From an uncultured Eggerthellaceae bacterium (GTDB taxonomy: Bacteria; Actinomycetota; Coriobacteriia; Coriobacteriales; Eggerthellaceae), in the NCBI GenBank assembly GCA_947566075.1, contig CANOIM010000007.1, forward strand, positions 1 through 64,000: DNA of 64,000 bases, written 5' to 3'. Position numbers and translations under genes: made by a program. Below are positions 53,665 to 62,360 of this stretch, in pieces; the stretch's first letter is position 1; each line of letters begins with the position of its first letter. The notes under the pieces were generated by a model. It was not told where the DNA came from, did no database searches, and worked only from the letters and a program-made list of their open reading frames with translations.

Positions 53665-54891
53665 ATGAATACGAAGAAGGCCTGGATCGTGGCTCTGGCA
53701 ACGATCTTCGCTGGAATCGCTCTAGCCCTCGTGCAGAACAAGGTTGCTCCGTGCATGCTCGTTCTGCAGGAGGCGCTCCATATCGATATGGCCACCGCGG
53801 GGTGGCTTAGTTCTGTTTTCTCGCTGGTGGGCATCGTGATCGCCATACCGGCAGCTGTCATCCTGAACAAGATCGGCCCGAAGAAGGGCGGCATCATCGC
53901 TCTGGCCTGCGCCATCGGCGGTTCGCTCATCGGCCTGGCTTTCGAGAACACCGCGGTGCTCATGATCAGCCGCATCATCGAAGGCATGGGCGTGGGCCTC
54001 ATGTCCGTCATCGGCCCGGCGGTCATCGCCATGTGGTTCCCGGAAGCGAAGCGGGGGCTTCCCATGAGCATCTGGGCGGTGTACCAGATGTGCGCTCAGG
54101 CGGTCATGTTCTTCCTGGGCGGTGTGCTCACGGTGAACTTCGGCTGGCAGGGCATGTGGTGGTTCGGCCTGGCGGCCTGTGTTGTTGCGCTCATCTTCTA
54201 CATCGTCTGCGTTAAGAGCCCGCGGCCTGAGGATAGCTACGCTGATGTGGAAAGCGAAGAGGTCTCTATCGCGGAAGGCATCAAGTCTCCCTTCCCGTGG
54301 TTGATGTCAGCGGTCACGCTGTGCTTCTGCATCGCCTGCTTCGGCTTCGTGAATTGGGTGGCCACCTGCTGGACTGACATCTACGGCTGGTCCGTGGATG
54401 AATCCAACAACTGGGTCGCCTGCTTCTCCTTGGGTGCTGTGGTGGCTGCCTTGGTGTGGGGCTCCATCCTGAACAAGGTGCGGAATCAGAAGGTATTCGG
54501 CTCGCTCATGCTGGTGCTCTATGGCGTGGTGGTTCTGTGGGGCATGGTATTCGGCAACCCCATGCTCATCGTGCCCTTCGTGATCGTCTACGCCTTCGCC
54601 GATGCCGGATTCCCCTGCGTGCTGTGGACCATGACAGCGCTCACGGTGAAGAAGCCTGAATTGGCAGGCGTGGCTCTGGGCGTGGTGTCCATTGGCTTCA
54701 ACCTTGGCATCCTTCTGGGGCCACCGCTCATTGGCGCCGTGGCCGAATCCTTCGGCTGGACGGCGGCTGCTATCACCATGTGCGGTTTCTGCGTGCTGGC
54801 TGCGGTGCTGTTGCTGCCGCTCAAGCTGTATTCGCAGAACCAGGTGGTGGTAGTGGAGGAATCCTGCGAAGTGATCGAGAACGTGGCCTAG
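53665..54891 (+). CDS. MFS transporter 2 of the molybdoenzyme operon
   Basis: The 408-aa paralogue repeats the signature RIIEGMGVGLMSVIGPAVIAMWFPEAKRGLPMS. Start at 53665 is chosen because the homology with carrier 1 begins there; a GTG at 53653 is possible. Two related carriers side by side suggest uptake and export, or substrate and product. A GGGCAGG/CCTGCCC hairpin follows the stop near 54940-54966. Confidence 0.88.
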   Translation: MNTKKAWIVALATIFAGIALALVQNKVAPCMLVLQEALHIDMATAGWLSSVFSLVGIVIAIPAAVILNKIGPKKGGIIALACAIGGSLIGLAFENTAVLMISRIIEGMGVGLMSVIGPAVIAMWFPEAKRGLPMSIWAVYQMCAQAVMFFLGGVLTVNFGWQGMWWFGLAACVVALIFYIVCVKSPRPEDSYADVESEEVSIAEGIKSPFPWLMSAVTLCFCIACFGFVNWVATCWTDIYGWSVDESNNWVACFSLGAVVAALVWGSILNKVRNQKVFGSLMLVLYGVVVLWGMVFGNPMLIVPFVIVYAFADAGFPCVLWTMTALTVKKPELAGVALGVVSIGFNLGILLGPPLIGAVAESFGWTAAAITMCGFCVLAAVLLLPLKLYSQNQVVVVEESCEVIENVA

Positions 54892-55009
54892 CGCTGCGCA
54901 TAGGCTGATGTCGCAGAGAGAGCGGCTCCAAGAAGCTACAGGGGCAGGGCCAGTGAGAGTCCTGCCCTTCGGCATTATCATGCGGGATCTTGAGGAAAGG
55001 GGTGCATCC

Positions 55010-56941
55010 ATGGACGTACGGCTGAGTCCCGTAGAGCTTGCGAACCTGCACCTCATCAATGACCCTGCCTTGGGAAATGAACACGGCGATGAGTCAGGGG
55101 ACGTTCCTGTGACTCACGGCGCTTTGGCACCGCGAGTCACAGGAACGTCCCCTGACTCATCGTCATCTACCCTCGGCCGGGAAGAGGCTGACGTCATCCA
55201 GGTAGGCCCTCAGATCGATCGGATCGCCCAGGGCCAGGATGGCCCCGTGGCCTTTGAGCGGGTAGAGGTGCATCCTGATAACCCGCACTTCATGACCGAT
55301 GGGCGCGCCGTGTACACCAAAGATGGTACAGAGTTGGTCCGTCTCGTGGTCCCCTCTGAGGAATACCAGGTGGCTGCGGGCTGTGAGCGCATCGGGGATC
55401 GGGCCTTCGACTCCCAGACTACGCTTACGCGGATCACCTTGCCTGCCAGTGTGCGTTCCATCGGGCGGCTTGCGTTCGCAAAGACGGGCATCAGCTTCTT
55501 GGATCTTCCGGAAGGCCTCCGCTTCCTTGAGGAGAAGGCCTGCTTCGAATGCCGCAGCCTCAAGGCCGTCATCCTGCCGGAGTCATTGGAGAGCATCGGC
55601 GGTGAGGCCTTCGCGAATTCTGGTCTTGAGCGTGTGCGCATTCCTGCGAAGGTGAAAGCATGGGGGTTGCTGACCTTCGCAGGGACGCCTGCAGAGCGCC
55701 AAGCCCATCAAGGGGCCATCACCTTGGATCCTCAGAACGAAACCTACGTCTTAGATAAGGAAGGCGGGTTGTATCAAGGGGATGTGCTGGTGGAGCTTCT
55801 GAGCTGCGTGCGCACCTACGAGGTGCGCAATGGCTGTGCAGCCATAGGGGATGAAGCCCTGCGGCGTGATCTCTTCATACGCCAGATCACCCTGCCCGAA
55901 GGGGTCAAGCGCATTGGAAAGGGAGCCTTCCAGGGGTGCCGTAACTTGGCTGAGGTGAACCTGCCGGAAAGCTTGCTATGGATCGGAGATAAAGCCTTTG
56001 TAGACACGGCGGTCTCGGCTTTGCGATTGTCCGCCTCTGTGGAGCATATCGGCGAAGAGGCGCTGCTCACCCAAGGGTCAAGCCCCGCGCGTCGTCCGCA
56101 TCTGCTGCGCAGGCTTGAGCTTGATGCGAACAACGAGCGCTTCTATATCGAAAGCGGCCTTCTGTGCGAGCGGGGAGTGGGATACGAAGGTGGTGACAAG
56201 GCCATAACCTACGTAGGGCCTGACACGGTGGTTCGTATCCCTGAAGCGGTGAATCAACTGGCCCCCTATGCGTTCTTCGATGCGGTGGAAGTGGATGAGC
56301 TCACCATCCACGGGCATATGCAGTCCATCGCGCGGGGCTCCCTCGGTTTCGCCCGCGCCCCCCGCATCCTGAAGGTAGCAGGGGAACGGGACAACGGGGA
56401 TGTAGCCTTTGGGGATGAGTCAGGGGACGTTCCTGTGACTCACGGTGCTTTGGCGCCGCAAGTCACAGGAACGTCCCCTGACTCATCCCCAAAGGCTACA
56501 TCCCCGTTGTCCCGTTCCTTCTCCCTGCCCTCCCTGACTTCCCGCTACCGGGACATCACGGATCTGTTCGCCACCGTTGAGGGGAAGACCGTCTTTCGCT
56601 ACGCCTATTTCGATGCGTGGGTCACTCACTGCGGCAATACGGAAGAATTCGCCAAAGCCGCGGTGGAACGACTGCAGGACCCGGTCAACTTGGATCCGGA
56701 TACCTACGAAGTCTATGCCAGCATCTTCCATCGGAAGGAACAGCAGATCTGCGCCTGCTGTGCCCGCAGGGGAGACTTGGCGGCCCTGGAATTCCTTTTG
56801 GAAGAAGGGCTCATCAGCGCAGCGGCTATCAGCGCCGCTCTGGAGGAAGCCACGGTCCAGCAGGATGCTCAGGCTACGGCCTGCCTTCTGGAGGCTAGCC
56901 ACCGGCGCGGTGCCCCCAAGGGATTGGATTTGAGCCTCTGA
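55010..56941 (+). CDS. BspA-type leucine-rich repeat protein with two in-frame palindromic inserts
   Basis: The 643-aa protein has no signal peptide, so it is cytoplasmic. LRR_5 repeats run from about 115 to 455 (units such as ITLPASVRSIGRLAFAKTGI and VILPESLESIGGEAFANSG). A C-terminal helical, ankyrin-like region covers about 515-640. Two peptides sharing GDESGDVPVTHGALAP at about 26-51 and 458-503 are encoded by palindromic DNA and lie in linkers. GAAAGGGG precedes the ATG. The stop overlaps the start of the VWA gene, so it belongs to the MoxR-VWA operon and may be its recognition subunit. Confidence 0.85.
   Translation: MDVRLSPVELANLHLINDPALGNEHGDESGDVPVTHGALAPRVTGTSPDSSSSTLGREEADVIQVGPQIDRIAQGQDGPVAFERVEVHPDNPHFMTDGRAVYTKDGTELVRLVVPSEEYQVAAGCERIGDRAFDSQTTLTRITLPASVRSIGRLAFAKTGISFLDLPEGLRFLEEKACFECRSLKAVILPESLESIGGEAFANSGLERVRIPAKVKAWGLLTFAGTPAERQAHQGAITLDPQNETYVLDKEGGLYQGDVLVELLSCVRTYEVRNGCAAIGDEALRRDLFIRQITLPEGVKRIGKGAFQGCRNLAEVNLPESLLWIGDKAFVDTAVSALRLSASVEHIGEEALLTQGSSPARRPHLLRRLELDANNERFYIESGLLCERGVGYEGGDKAITYVGPDTVVRIPEAVNQLAPYAFFDAVEVDELTIHGHMQSIARGSLGFARAPRILKVAGERDNGDVAFGDESGDVPVTHGALAPQVTGTSPDSSPKATSPLSRSFSLPSLTSRYRDITDLFATVEGKTVFRYAYFDAWVTHCGNTEEFAKAAVERLQDPVNLDPDTYEVYASIFHRKEQQICACCARRGDLAALEFLLEEGLISAAAISAALEEATVQQDAQATACLLEASHRRGAPKGLDLSL
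55087..55162. repeat. palindromic element C inside the LRR gene
   Basis: Arms 55087-55115 and 55134-55162 are 29-bp perfect inverted repeats around an 18-nt loop that itself forms a small CGG/CCG hairpin. The element is translated in frame. Its sequence is nearly the same as the inner part of element D. Confidence 0.9.
56383..56518. repeat. palindromic element D inside the LRR gene
   Basis: Arms 56383-56440 and 56461-56518 are 58-bp perfect inverted repeats around a 20-nt loop. The outer module has ACAACGGGGATGTAGCC and the inner module equals element C with three base changes in the loop. It is translated in frame in the linker after the LRR domain. Confidence 0.92.
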
Positions 56942-58647
56942 TGGCGCGCATCAAAGACAACACCCCCATTGCTGAGGGAGATATCGCCCTCAAGAAACGC
57001 GATGAGCGCATCGCGATGGGCCTGGCATCCCATAACGCCCTTGACGCGCGCAGGCCAGAGGGCATCGATCTAGTGACCGAAGAGCGCATGGCCAAGCGTC
57101 GCGCCCGGTTCGATGCAGCAGAGCCGGTGGCCTTGGAGATCCTGGAGGAGGCGCGGGCGGCCCTTGCCGTGCGGTTCCGCTTCCTGGATGCCGCCCTTTG
57201 GCGCATGCCTCTCGTGCCCTGCTTCGATGTGTATGGCATTGCCAGTGACGGGCGCAGCCTCCTGTTCGACCCGGTCTATGTGGTAGACCGGTTCAAGCTC
57301 TCATTCAGCGAGGTGGTTCGGGATGTCATCCACTGCCTGTTCCATTGCATCTTCCGACATCCTTTCATGCTGTATTCCGTGCTGCGGCAGCCTTGGGATG
57401 TGGCCTGCGATATAGCCATCGAAGCCCTGATCCTGGACTTGGTGGGAGAGGATTTCCCTTCGAACATGGACCGCAGGGTGAAGGAATCGCTCAAGGTGCT
57501 TCGCGCCCATGTGGGCGGCGTGATAACGGCTGAGCGCCTCTATTGGTTCTTCGGGAATGAGGGGAATCATACGGATCTCAAATCCCTGGCACCCATGTTC
57601 TTCCATGATTCCCATGGGCTCTGGTACGGGGATGATCAAGATGATGCCCGCAGCCCTGACGGCCAGGCATCGGCTGATGCTGAAGCGGCACCCCCGGACA
57701 CGGGCAGCAGCGCGCCTCCCCAGCAGTCCCTGGAAACGGAGGCTCTGGATCAGATAGCCGAAGGCCCTATGGAGGTGCCGCGGCCTGAAGGGAGTTCTGA
57801 GGGGAGCTCTGAAGGGGACGAAACGGAACCAGCGGACGCTCCTGAGGGCGGTTCCGCAGAGGGACAGGCGGATTCCCCGCCCCTTCCTGAGGACAACCGC
57901 ACCGAAGAGGAACTGGCCCAAGAATGGGCGGACATCGCTGAGCGCATGCAGGTGGAACTGGAAACGCATCTGGCTCGCCGGGGCGAAGGGGCCGGGAACC
58001 TGATAACGGCGCTCAAGGCCGTCAATCGCGAGGTGGGGGATTACGCTGAGTTCCTGAGCCGCTTCGCCGCCCTCCATGAGACCATGCGCATCAATGATGA
58101 CGAATTCGACTACATCTATTACACCTACGGGTTGAACCGTTACGGCAACATGCCGCTCATCGAACCGCTGGAATACAAGGAAGACTACCGCGTGCATGAT
58201 TTCGTGATAGCCATAGATACCTCGGAATCCTGTTCCGGGGAGGTGGTCCAGGCGTTCATGAACAAGACCTACAACATCTTGAAGGCCTCAGAGAGCTTCC
58301 ATGACCGGGTGAACATACATATCGTGCAGTGCGACGCCCAAGTGCAGGAAGACACGAAGATCACCTCGTTGGAGCACCTGGAAGACTACCTGCAGGACTT
58401 CCAGCTGAAGGGATTCGGCGGCACTGATTTCCGGCCGGTGTTCAGCTACGTTGACCTGCTCATCGAAAAAGGCGAATTCACTGACCTGCGAGGCCTGGTC
58501 TACTTCACTGATGGCGAAGGGGTGTTCCCGCGGCGGCCACCCGCCTATGACACCGTCTTCGCCTTCTTGGATGACGGCTATTCGGATCCTGAGGTGCCTT
58601 CTTGGGCCCTCAAGGTCCTCATAGACAAGGAGGCATTATGGACATAG
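56941..58647 (+). CDS. VWA-like protein (DUF2201 type)
   Basis: The 568-aa protein has an N-terminal metallopeptidase-like domain where H131-CLF-H135 and H140 stand in HCLFHCIFRH; the glutamate of HExxH is missing. A charged, low-complexity linker (about 230-320) follows, then a VWA domain with MIDAS D426-T-S-E-S430 and FTDGEG. Such proteins work with MoxR ATPases to remodel or insert metals into targets. It overlaps the LRR stop by one base and the MoxR start by ten. Confidence 0.88.
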   Translation: MARIKDNTPIAEGDIALKKRDERIAMGLASHNALDARRPEGIDLVTEERMAKRRARFDAAEPVALEILEEARAALAVRFRFLDAALWRMPLVPCFDVYGIASDGRSLLFDPVYVVDRFKLSFSEVVRDVIHCLFHCIFRHPFMLYSVLRQPWDVACDIAIEALILDLVGEDFPSNMDRRVKESLKVLRAHVGGVITAERLYWFFGNEGNHTDLKSLAPMFFHDSHGLWYGDDQDDARSPDGQASADAEAAPPDTGSSAPPQQSLETEALDQIAEGPMEVPRPEGSSEGSSEGDETEPADAPEGGSAEGQADSPPLPEDNRTEEELAQEWADIAERMQVELETHLARRGEGAGNLITALKAVNREVGDYAEFLSRFAALHETMRINDDEFDYIYYTYGLNRYGNMPLIEPLEYKEDYRVHDFVIAIDTSESCSGEVVQAFMNKTYNILKASESFHDRVNIHIVQCDAQVQEDTKITSLEHLEDYLQDFQLKGFGGTDFRPVFSYVDLLIEKGEFTDLRGLVYFTDGEGVFPRRPPAYDTVFAFLDDGYSDPEVPSWALKVLIDKEALWT

Positions 58648-60152
58648 CTTATGCGAAACAGCAGGTGAAGGACACCGTGGAAGCCTACCTGGCCACGGAT
58701 GACTACGGGGAGGCGCTCATCCCCCGGGCTCAGCAGCGCCCCATCTTCCTGGTGGGGGCGCCGGGCATCGGCAAGACGGCCATCATGGCCCAGATCGCCG
58801 ATGAGTTGGGGCTGGGGTTGGTGTCCTATTCCATGACCCACCACACCCGCCAGAGCGCTTTAGGCTTGCCCTTCATCGTTTCCCGCGAATACGGCGGTCA
58901 GTCTTATGACGCTTCGGAATACACCATGTCTGAGATCATCGCCAGCGTCTATGACTGCATGCGCGAAAGCGGACGCGAACGCGGCATCCTCTTCCTGGAT
59001 GAGATCAACTGCGTCTCTGAGACGCTCTACCCGTCCATGCTGCAGTTCCTCCAATTCAAGACCTTTGGCCGTCACGAGGTACCCGAAGGATGGGTGGTGG
59101 TCACGGCGGGGAACCCACCGGAGTACAACCGGTCAGTCCATGAGTTCGACGTGGTCACCCTTGACCGCGTGAAGCGCATTCCCGTGGAACCTGACTTCGA
59201 CGCTTGGAAGGCCTACGCCCTTGAGAAGGGAGTGCATCCGGCCGTGCTCACGTTCTTGGAAGCGAAGCGGGACCGCTTCTATTCCATCGAGTCCACCATC
59301 GAAGGCAAGGCGTTCGTGACCGCGCGCGGGTGGGATGACCTCTCGGACATCATCCGCGTTTACGAGCGGCTGGGCAAGGCGGTGGATGAGGGACTGATCG
59401 CTCACTACGTGCAGAACGAGAAGATCGCAGGAGAATTCGCGGCTTACTATGCGCTCTTCGACAAATACAAGGATGACTACCGCATCGAGGGCATCCTGAA
59501 CGGCGAACAGGATGCGGCCGTGTTGGAGCGCGCCCAGGCTGCTGCCTTTGACGAGCGCCTTTCGCTCCTGGGGCTGATCTTGGATACTCTGGATGGCGAA
59601 TTCCGCGCCGTGATGCATGATACGGATGTTGCCTTGGCGGTGCGAGATGACCTGCGCGCGGTGAAGGAGGAGGCGCTCTCCACCGGTGGGGAGGTGCTGC
59701 CCCTGCTGCAAGAGCGCATCGCCCACCAGGAGCAAGCGCGGGAGATGCTGGCCGTGTCCGGCGCTTCTTCGCGCACGGCTCGGCGTGTCCTTGATGATGA
59801 GCTGGCAGTGCTGCGCCAGCTGTTGGGAAGCCTTGAGGAGCGGGGGGCTTCTGGGGCAGATGTCAAAGCGCTGGAAGAAGCCTTCGCGGCGGCTGTGAGC
59901 GTGGAAGGCTCCGTGGCTGCTCTGGAAGCGCGGCTCTCCGCCGCCTTCGCCTTCATCCAAGAGGCTTTCGGTGACCAACAGGAGATGCTCATCTTCGTGA
60001 CCGAGCTCACTCAGCGCACACCCTCAGCACGGTTCATCGCGCAATTCGACAGCCCGTCGTATTATGAGCACAACCAACCGATGATCTTGTCAGACAGCAA
60101 TCGTCGCCTCCGTAGCCTGGTGGACGATCTGGACGAATTGTGGGAGATCTAA
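58638..60152 (+). CDS. MoxR-type AAA+ ATPase
   Basis: The 504-aa protein has Walker A GAPGIGKT (40-47), Walker B GILFLDEIN near residue 112 and a sensor-1 asparagine in TAGNPPEYN. The C-terminal half (about 290-490) is helical and probably coiled. AAGGAGGCATT precedes the ATG at 58638. The MoxR-VWA pair is a standard chaperone unit. Confidence 0.92.
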   Translation: MDIAYAKQQVKDTVEAYLATDDYGEALIPRAQQRPIFLVGAPGIGKTAIMAQIADELGLGLVSYSMTHHTRQSALGLPFIVSREYGGQSYDASEYTMSEIIASVYDCMRESGRERGILFLDEINCVSETLYPSMLQFLQFKTFGRHEVPEGWVVVTAGNPPEYNRSVHEFDVVTLDRVKRIPVEPDFDAWKAYALEKGVHPAVLTFLEAKRDRFYSIESTIEGKAFVTARGWDDLSDIIRVYERLGKAVDEGLIAHYVQNEKIAGEFAAYYALFDKYKDDYRIEGILNGEQDAAVLERAQAAAFDERLSLLGLILDTLDGEFRAVMHDTDVALAVRDDLRAVKEEALSTGGEVLPLLQERIAHQEQAREMLAVSGASSRTARRVLDDELAVLRQLLGSLEERGASGADVKALEEAFAAAVSVEGSVAALEARLSAAFAFIQEAFGDQQEMLIFVTELTQRTPSARFIAQFDSPSYYEHNQPMILSDSNRRLRSLVDDLDELWEI

Positions 60153-60168
60153 CGAGAAAGGAACCAAC

Positions 60169-61008
60169 ATGGCGAAGTACACCTTGACCTCCTATGAGCC
60201 CATCGAGATGGAGCTGCCGAAGCCGCAGGTGCCAGACAGCCTGGTGGAATCCCAGATAGAGAAGCTCATGGAGCCTCACCTGGAATACCATGAAGTAGCC
60301 GAGGAACGCGGCGTGCTGCCCGGGGATTTCCTGGTGGTCACCACTCGGGACGCGCGGATCGATGACGCACCTGCCAAGAACTTCATCATGGAGCATTCCA
60401 TCTACCATGTGGGCGCCGGAGAGATGCCTAAGACCTTCGACGATGAGCTCATCGGCATCCAGCCCGGCCAGACCAAGGACGTCTGCGCGAAGATCAAGCT
60501 GCCGCTCATGAAGGATGGAGAAGCGGCTGACCTGCGCATGACGGTGGAGGTGGAGAAGATCCTCTCTGCCGTGAAACCTCAGCTCACCGATGAATTCGTC
60601 GTGAAGCATTTCGCGCCTGCCACGGATGTGGCGGATTTCCGCCAGCGCGTGGCTGGGCAGTTCATGCTGAAGGATATGGCCAAGGATGACCCGCAATTCC
60701 CTGATCTGGTGCTGGGACGCTTGGCTGAGCGGCTGGTGGAAGAGCCTAGCGAAGAGGACCGGTTGCCGGGCATGCCCGATGATGCCCTGCGGATCACGTG
60801 CGCCATCGATGCCCTGGCGGACCATCTTGACCTTGATCTGGGTGAGGAAGATATCGTGGCCCAGATGCCCGGGGAAGATGCCGAACAGCGGGCGAAGATC
60901 TACGAGCAGCTGAAGGAGCAGGGCAAGCTGGATGAGGCGAAGGTGTTCGCTCAGCGCGAGGCTGCGCTTTCCTGGCTCGTCAATAACTCCACCGTCCGTT
61001 ACGCCTAG
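60169..61008 (+). CDS. trigger-factor-like chaperone without ribosome-binding domain
   Basis: The 279-aa protein has an FKBP-like middle (VLPGDFLVVTTRDARIDD ... FDDELIGIQPGQTKDV) and a long helical C-terminus as in trigger factor. The N-terminal ribosome-docking domain with its FRxGxxP signature is absent. It starts 17 bp after the MoxR gene. It may be a dedicated folding helper for this operon. Confidence 0.75.
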   Translation: MAKYTLTSYEPIEMELPKPQVPDSLVESQIEKLMEPHLEYHEVAEERGVLPGDFLVVTTRDARIDDAPAKNFIMEHSIYHVGAGEMPKTFDDELIGIQPGQTKDVCAKIKLPLMKDGEAADLRMTVEVEKILSAVKPQLTDEFVVKHFAPATDVADFRQRVAGQFMLKDMAKDDPQFPDLVLGRLAERLVEEPSEEDRLPGMPDDALRITCAIDALADHLDLDLGEEDIVAQMPGEDAEQRAKIYEQLKEQGKLDEAKVFAQREAALSWLVNNSTVRYA

Positions 61009-61020
61009 AAGGTCTGCTTC

Positions 61021-61800
61021 ATGCTGTCTGTGCCTGAAACTGAGAAATATCTGCACCGCATCGGTTACAACGGTGGCGTGACGCCTTCGCTGGCGAATCT
61101 GCAGAAGCTCATGACCTGCCATTTGCGCAGCGTGCCCTATGAGACGGTGACCATCCACCGTAGCGGTCAGACACCCTCATTGGCGGTGGCTGACCTGTTC
61201 GCCAAGATCGTGGAAGGCAACGGAGGGGGTTATTGCTTCGAACAGAACACGCTGTTCCAGGCTCTGTTGGAATCCCTTGGTTATACCGTGCGTCCCTGCT
61301 TCTGCCGATCCACTGACACGCCTGGCCAGGTTGACCCCATCAATCATCGGGGGGTGCTGGTCACGTTAGAGGGGAAGCAGTATCTGGCGGACGTGGGTTG
61401 GGGCGGTCCCATGGCCCAAGGGCCGCTGCTGCTCCAGCCAGGAACCCATGAGGTGGCGGGCAAGCGCTATGTTGTGGAGCCTCTATCCAGTCATTGGATA
61501 ACCATCGACCGCTTCTCCACCAAAACGGATGAGGCTGGTGATCCGTTGCGCGTGGGGATCATGGAGCTCTGCCTCGCCGAGGTCAAGGATGATGATTTCG
61601 ACGCGCTCAACAGGAAGTTCTCATCTCCGGGCTCTGAATTCCGAGATACAGCCATGGCGAACATCTCTCGGCCAGATGGTCATGTGGCTCTCTCTGACCG
61701 CACGCTCACCATCATGAAGGATGGGCAGAAGACGGTGCGGGAGCTTCAGCCAGAAGAGGTGGATGCCGCGCTGAAGGAGCATTTCGGGTTGGTCATCTGA
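61021..61800 (+). CDS. nat: arylamine N-acetyltransferase
   Basis: The 259-aa protein has the triad C72 (GGGYCFEQN), H109 (INHRGVLV) and D124 (LADVGWGG), and the RSVPYETV start of the family. It transfers acetyl groups from acetyl-CoA to aromatic amines. It is the last gene before a strong terminator. Confidence 0.93.
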   Translation: MLSVPETEKYLHRIGYNGGVTPSLANLQKLMTCHLRSVPYETVTIHRSGQTPSLAVADLFAKIVEGNGGGYCFEQNTLFQALLESLGYTVRPCFCRSTDTPGQVDPINHRGVLVTLEGKQYLADVGWGGPMAQGPLLLQPGTHEVAGKRYVVEPLSSHWITIDRFSTKTDEAGDPLRVGIMELCLAEVKDDDFDALNRKFSSPGSEFRDTAMANISRPDGHVALSDRTLTIMKDGQKTVRELQPEEVDAALKEHFGLVI

Positions 61801-61809
61801 GCCTCAAAA

Positions 61810-61847
61810 GAGAAGACCCCTGGAAGATAGCTTCCAGGGGTCTTCTC
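61810..61847 (+). terminator. terminator of the LRR-MoxR-nat operon
   Basis: A 17-bp perfect stem (61810-61826 with 61831-61847) has a 4-nt loop, 10 bp after the stop. It also faces the convergent small gene. Confidence 0.8.
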
Positions 61848-61863
61848 CTGTCCATGGGCTGGC

Positions 61864-62022
61864 TTAGATGCCGTGATTCCGTGAAGCTTCGCTTTCGAAT
61901 TCTCCAACGTTCACACCGCCCTCTGCAGCAACGGCCTTCTGGGCTTCTGCGGCTGCATAGGCATCCTGGTCTGCCTGCTTCTGAGCGATCCGCGCCTCTT
62001 CTTCTTGAGCTCTCGTGTCCAT
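61864..62022 (-). CDS. small Ala/Glu/Gln-rich protein
   Basis: The 52-aa product is a probable single helix (EEEARIAQKQADQDAYAAAEAQ). AGGAGGACCATC precedes the ATG at 62022. No Cys or membrane segment. The strong ribosome binding site supports translation; function unknown. Confidence 0.6.
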   Translation of the reverse strand: MDTRAQEEEARIAQKQADQDAYAAAEAQKAVAAEGGVNVGEFESEASRNHGI

Positions 62023-62163
62023 GATGGTCCTCCTGACCTTCGTTGCTTTTAGATCCAAAGAGGATTCTATGGGCGCAGTCAGGCCGTTCTGCCTTCTTCC
62101 GCCAGCTGTTCATGGAAGGACTCAAGGGGGTCATCGGTCCGTAACTTCCGAGGTCAGAGGCCT

Positions 62164-62211
62164 CATTTTGAGAAAATGAACGGGAAGTGACCCGTTTCGT
62201 TTTGAGACGGA
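62164..62211 (+). promoter_or_regulatory. third cluster of TTTTGAGA motifs
   Basis: CATTTTGAGAAAATG (62164-62178) and TTTTGAGACGGA (62200-62211) lie upstream of the radical SAM gene. The latter equals 48329-48340. No good sigma-54 promoter follows. The spacer 62023-62360 holds no gene I can support. Confidence 0.4.
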
Positions 62212-62310
62212 AAGTCGTGCGAAAAGGGGAAGGATCTTGGTCATATCCTGATGATCCGTGATCGATCAGGGAAGGATCCGTGCAGGATGGCACAGGATCG
62301 CCCCTTCCTG

Positions 62311-62338
62311 TTGTTCCCTGCTGTCAGTTCGCTATACT
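62311..62338 (+). promoter_or_regulatory. promoter of the radical SAM gene
   Basis: TTGTTC (62311-62316) and TATACT (62333-62338) are 16 bp apart, 23 bp before the start codon. Confidence 0.5.
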
Positions 62339-62360
62339 CTTCCGAAAAAAGGAGGAAGCG

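Noticed and set aside
62288..62304. TGGCAC before the radical SAM gene as a sigma-54 promoter
   Set aside because: The -12 element is absent at the right spacing (GG to GC is not ten bases), so I treat the sigma-70 box at 62333 as the promoter.
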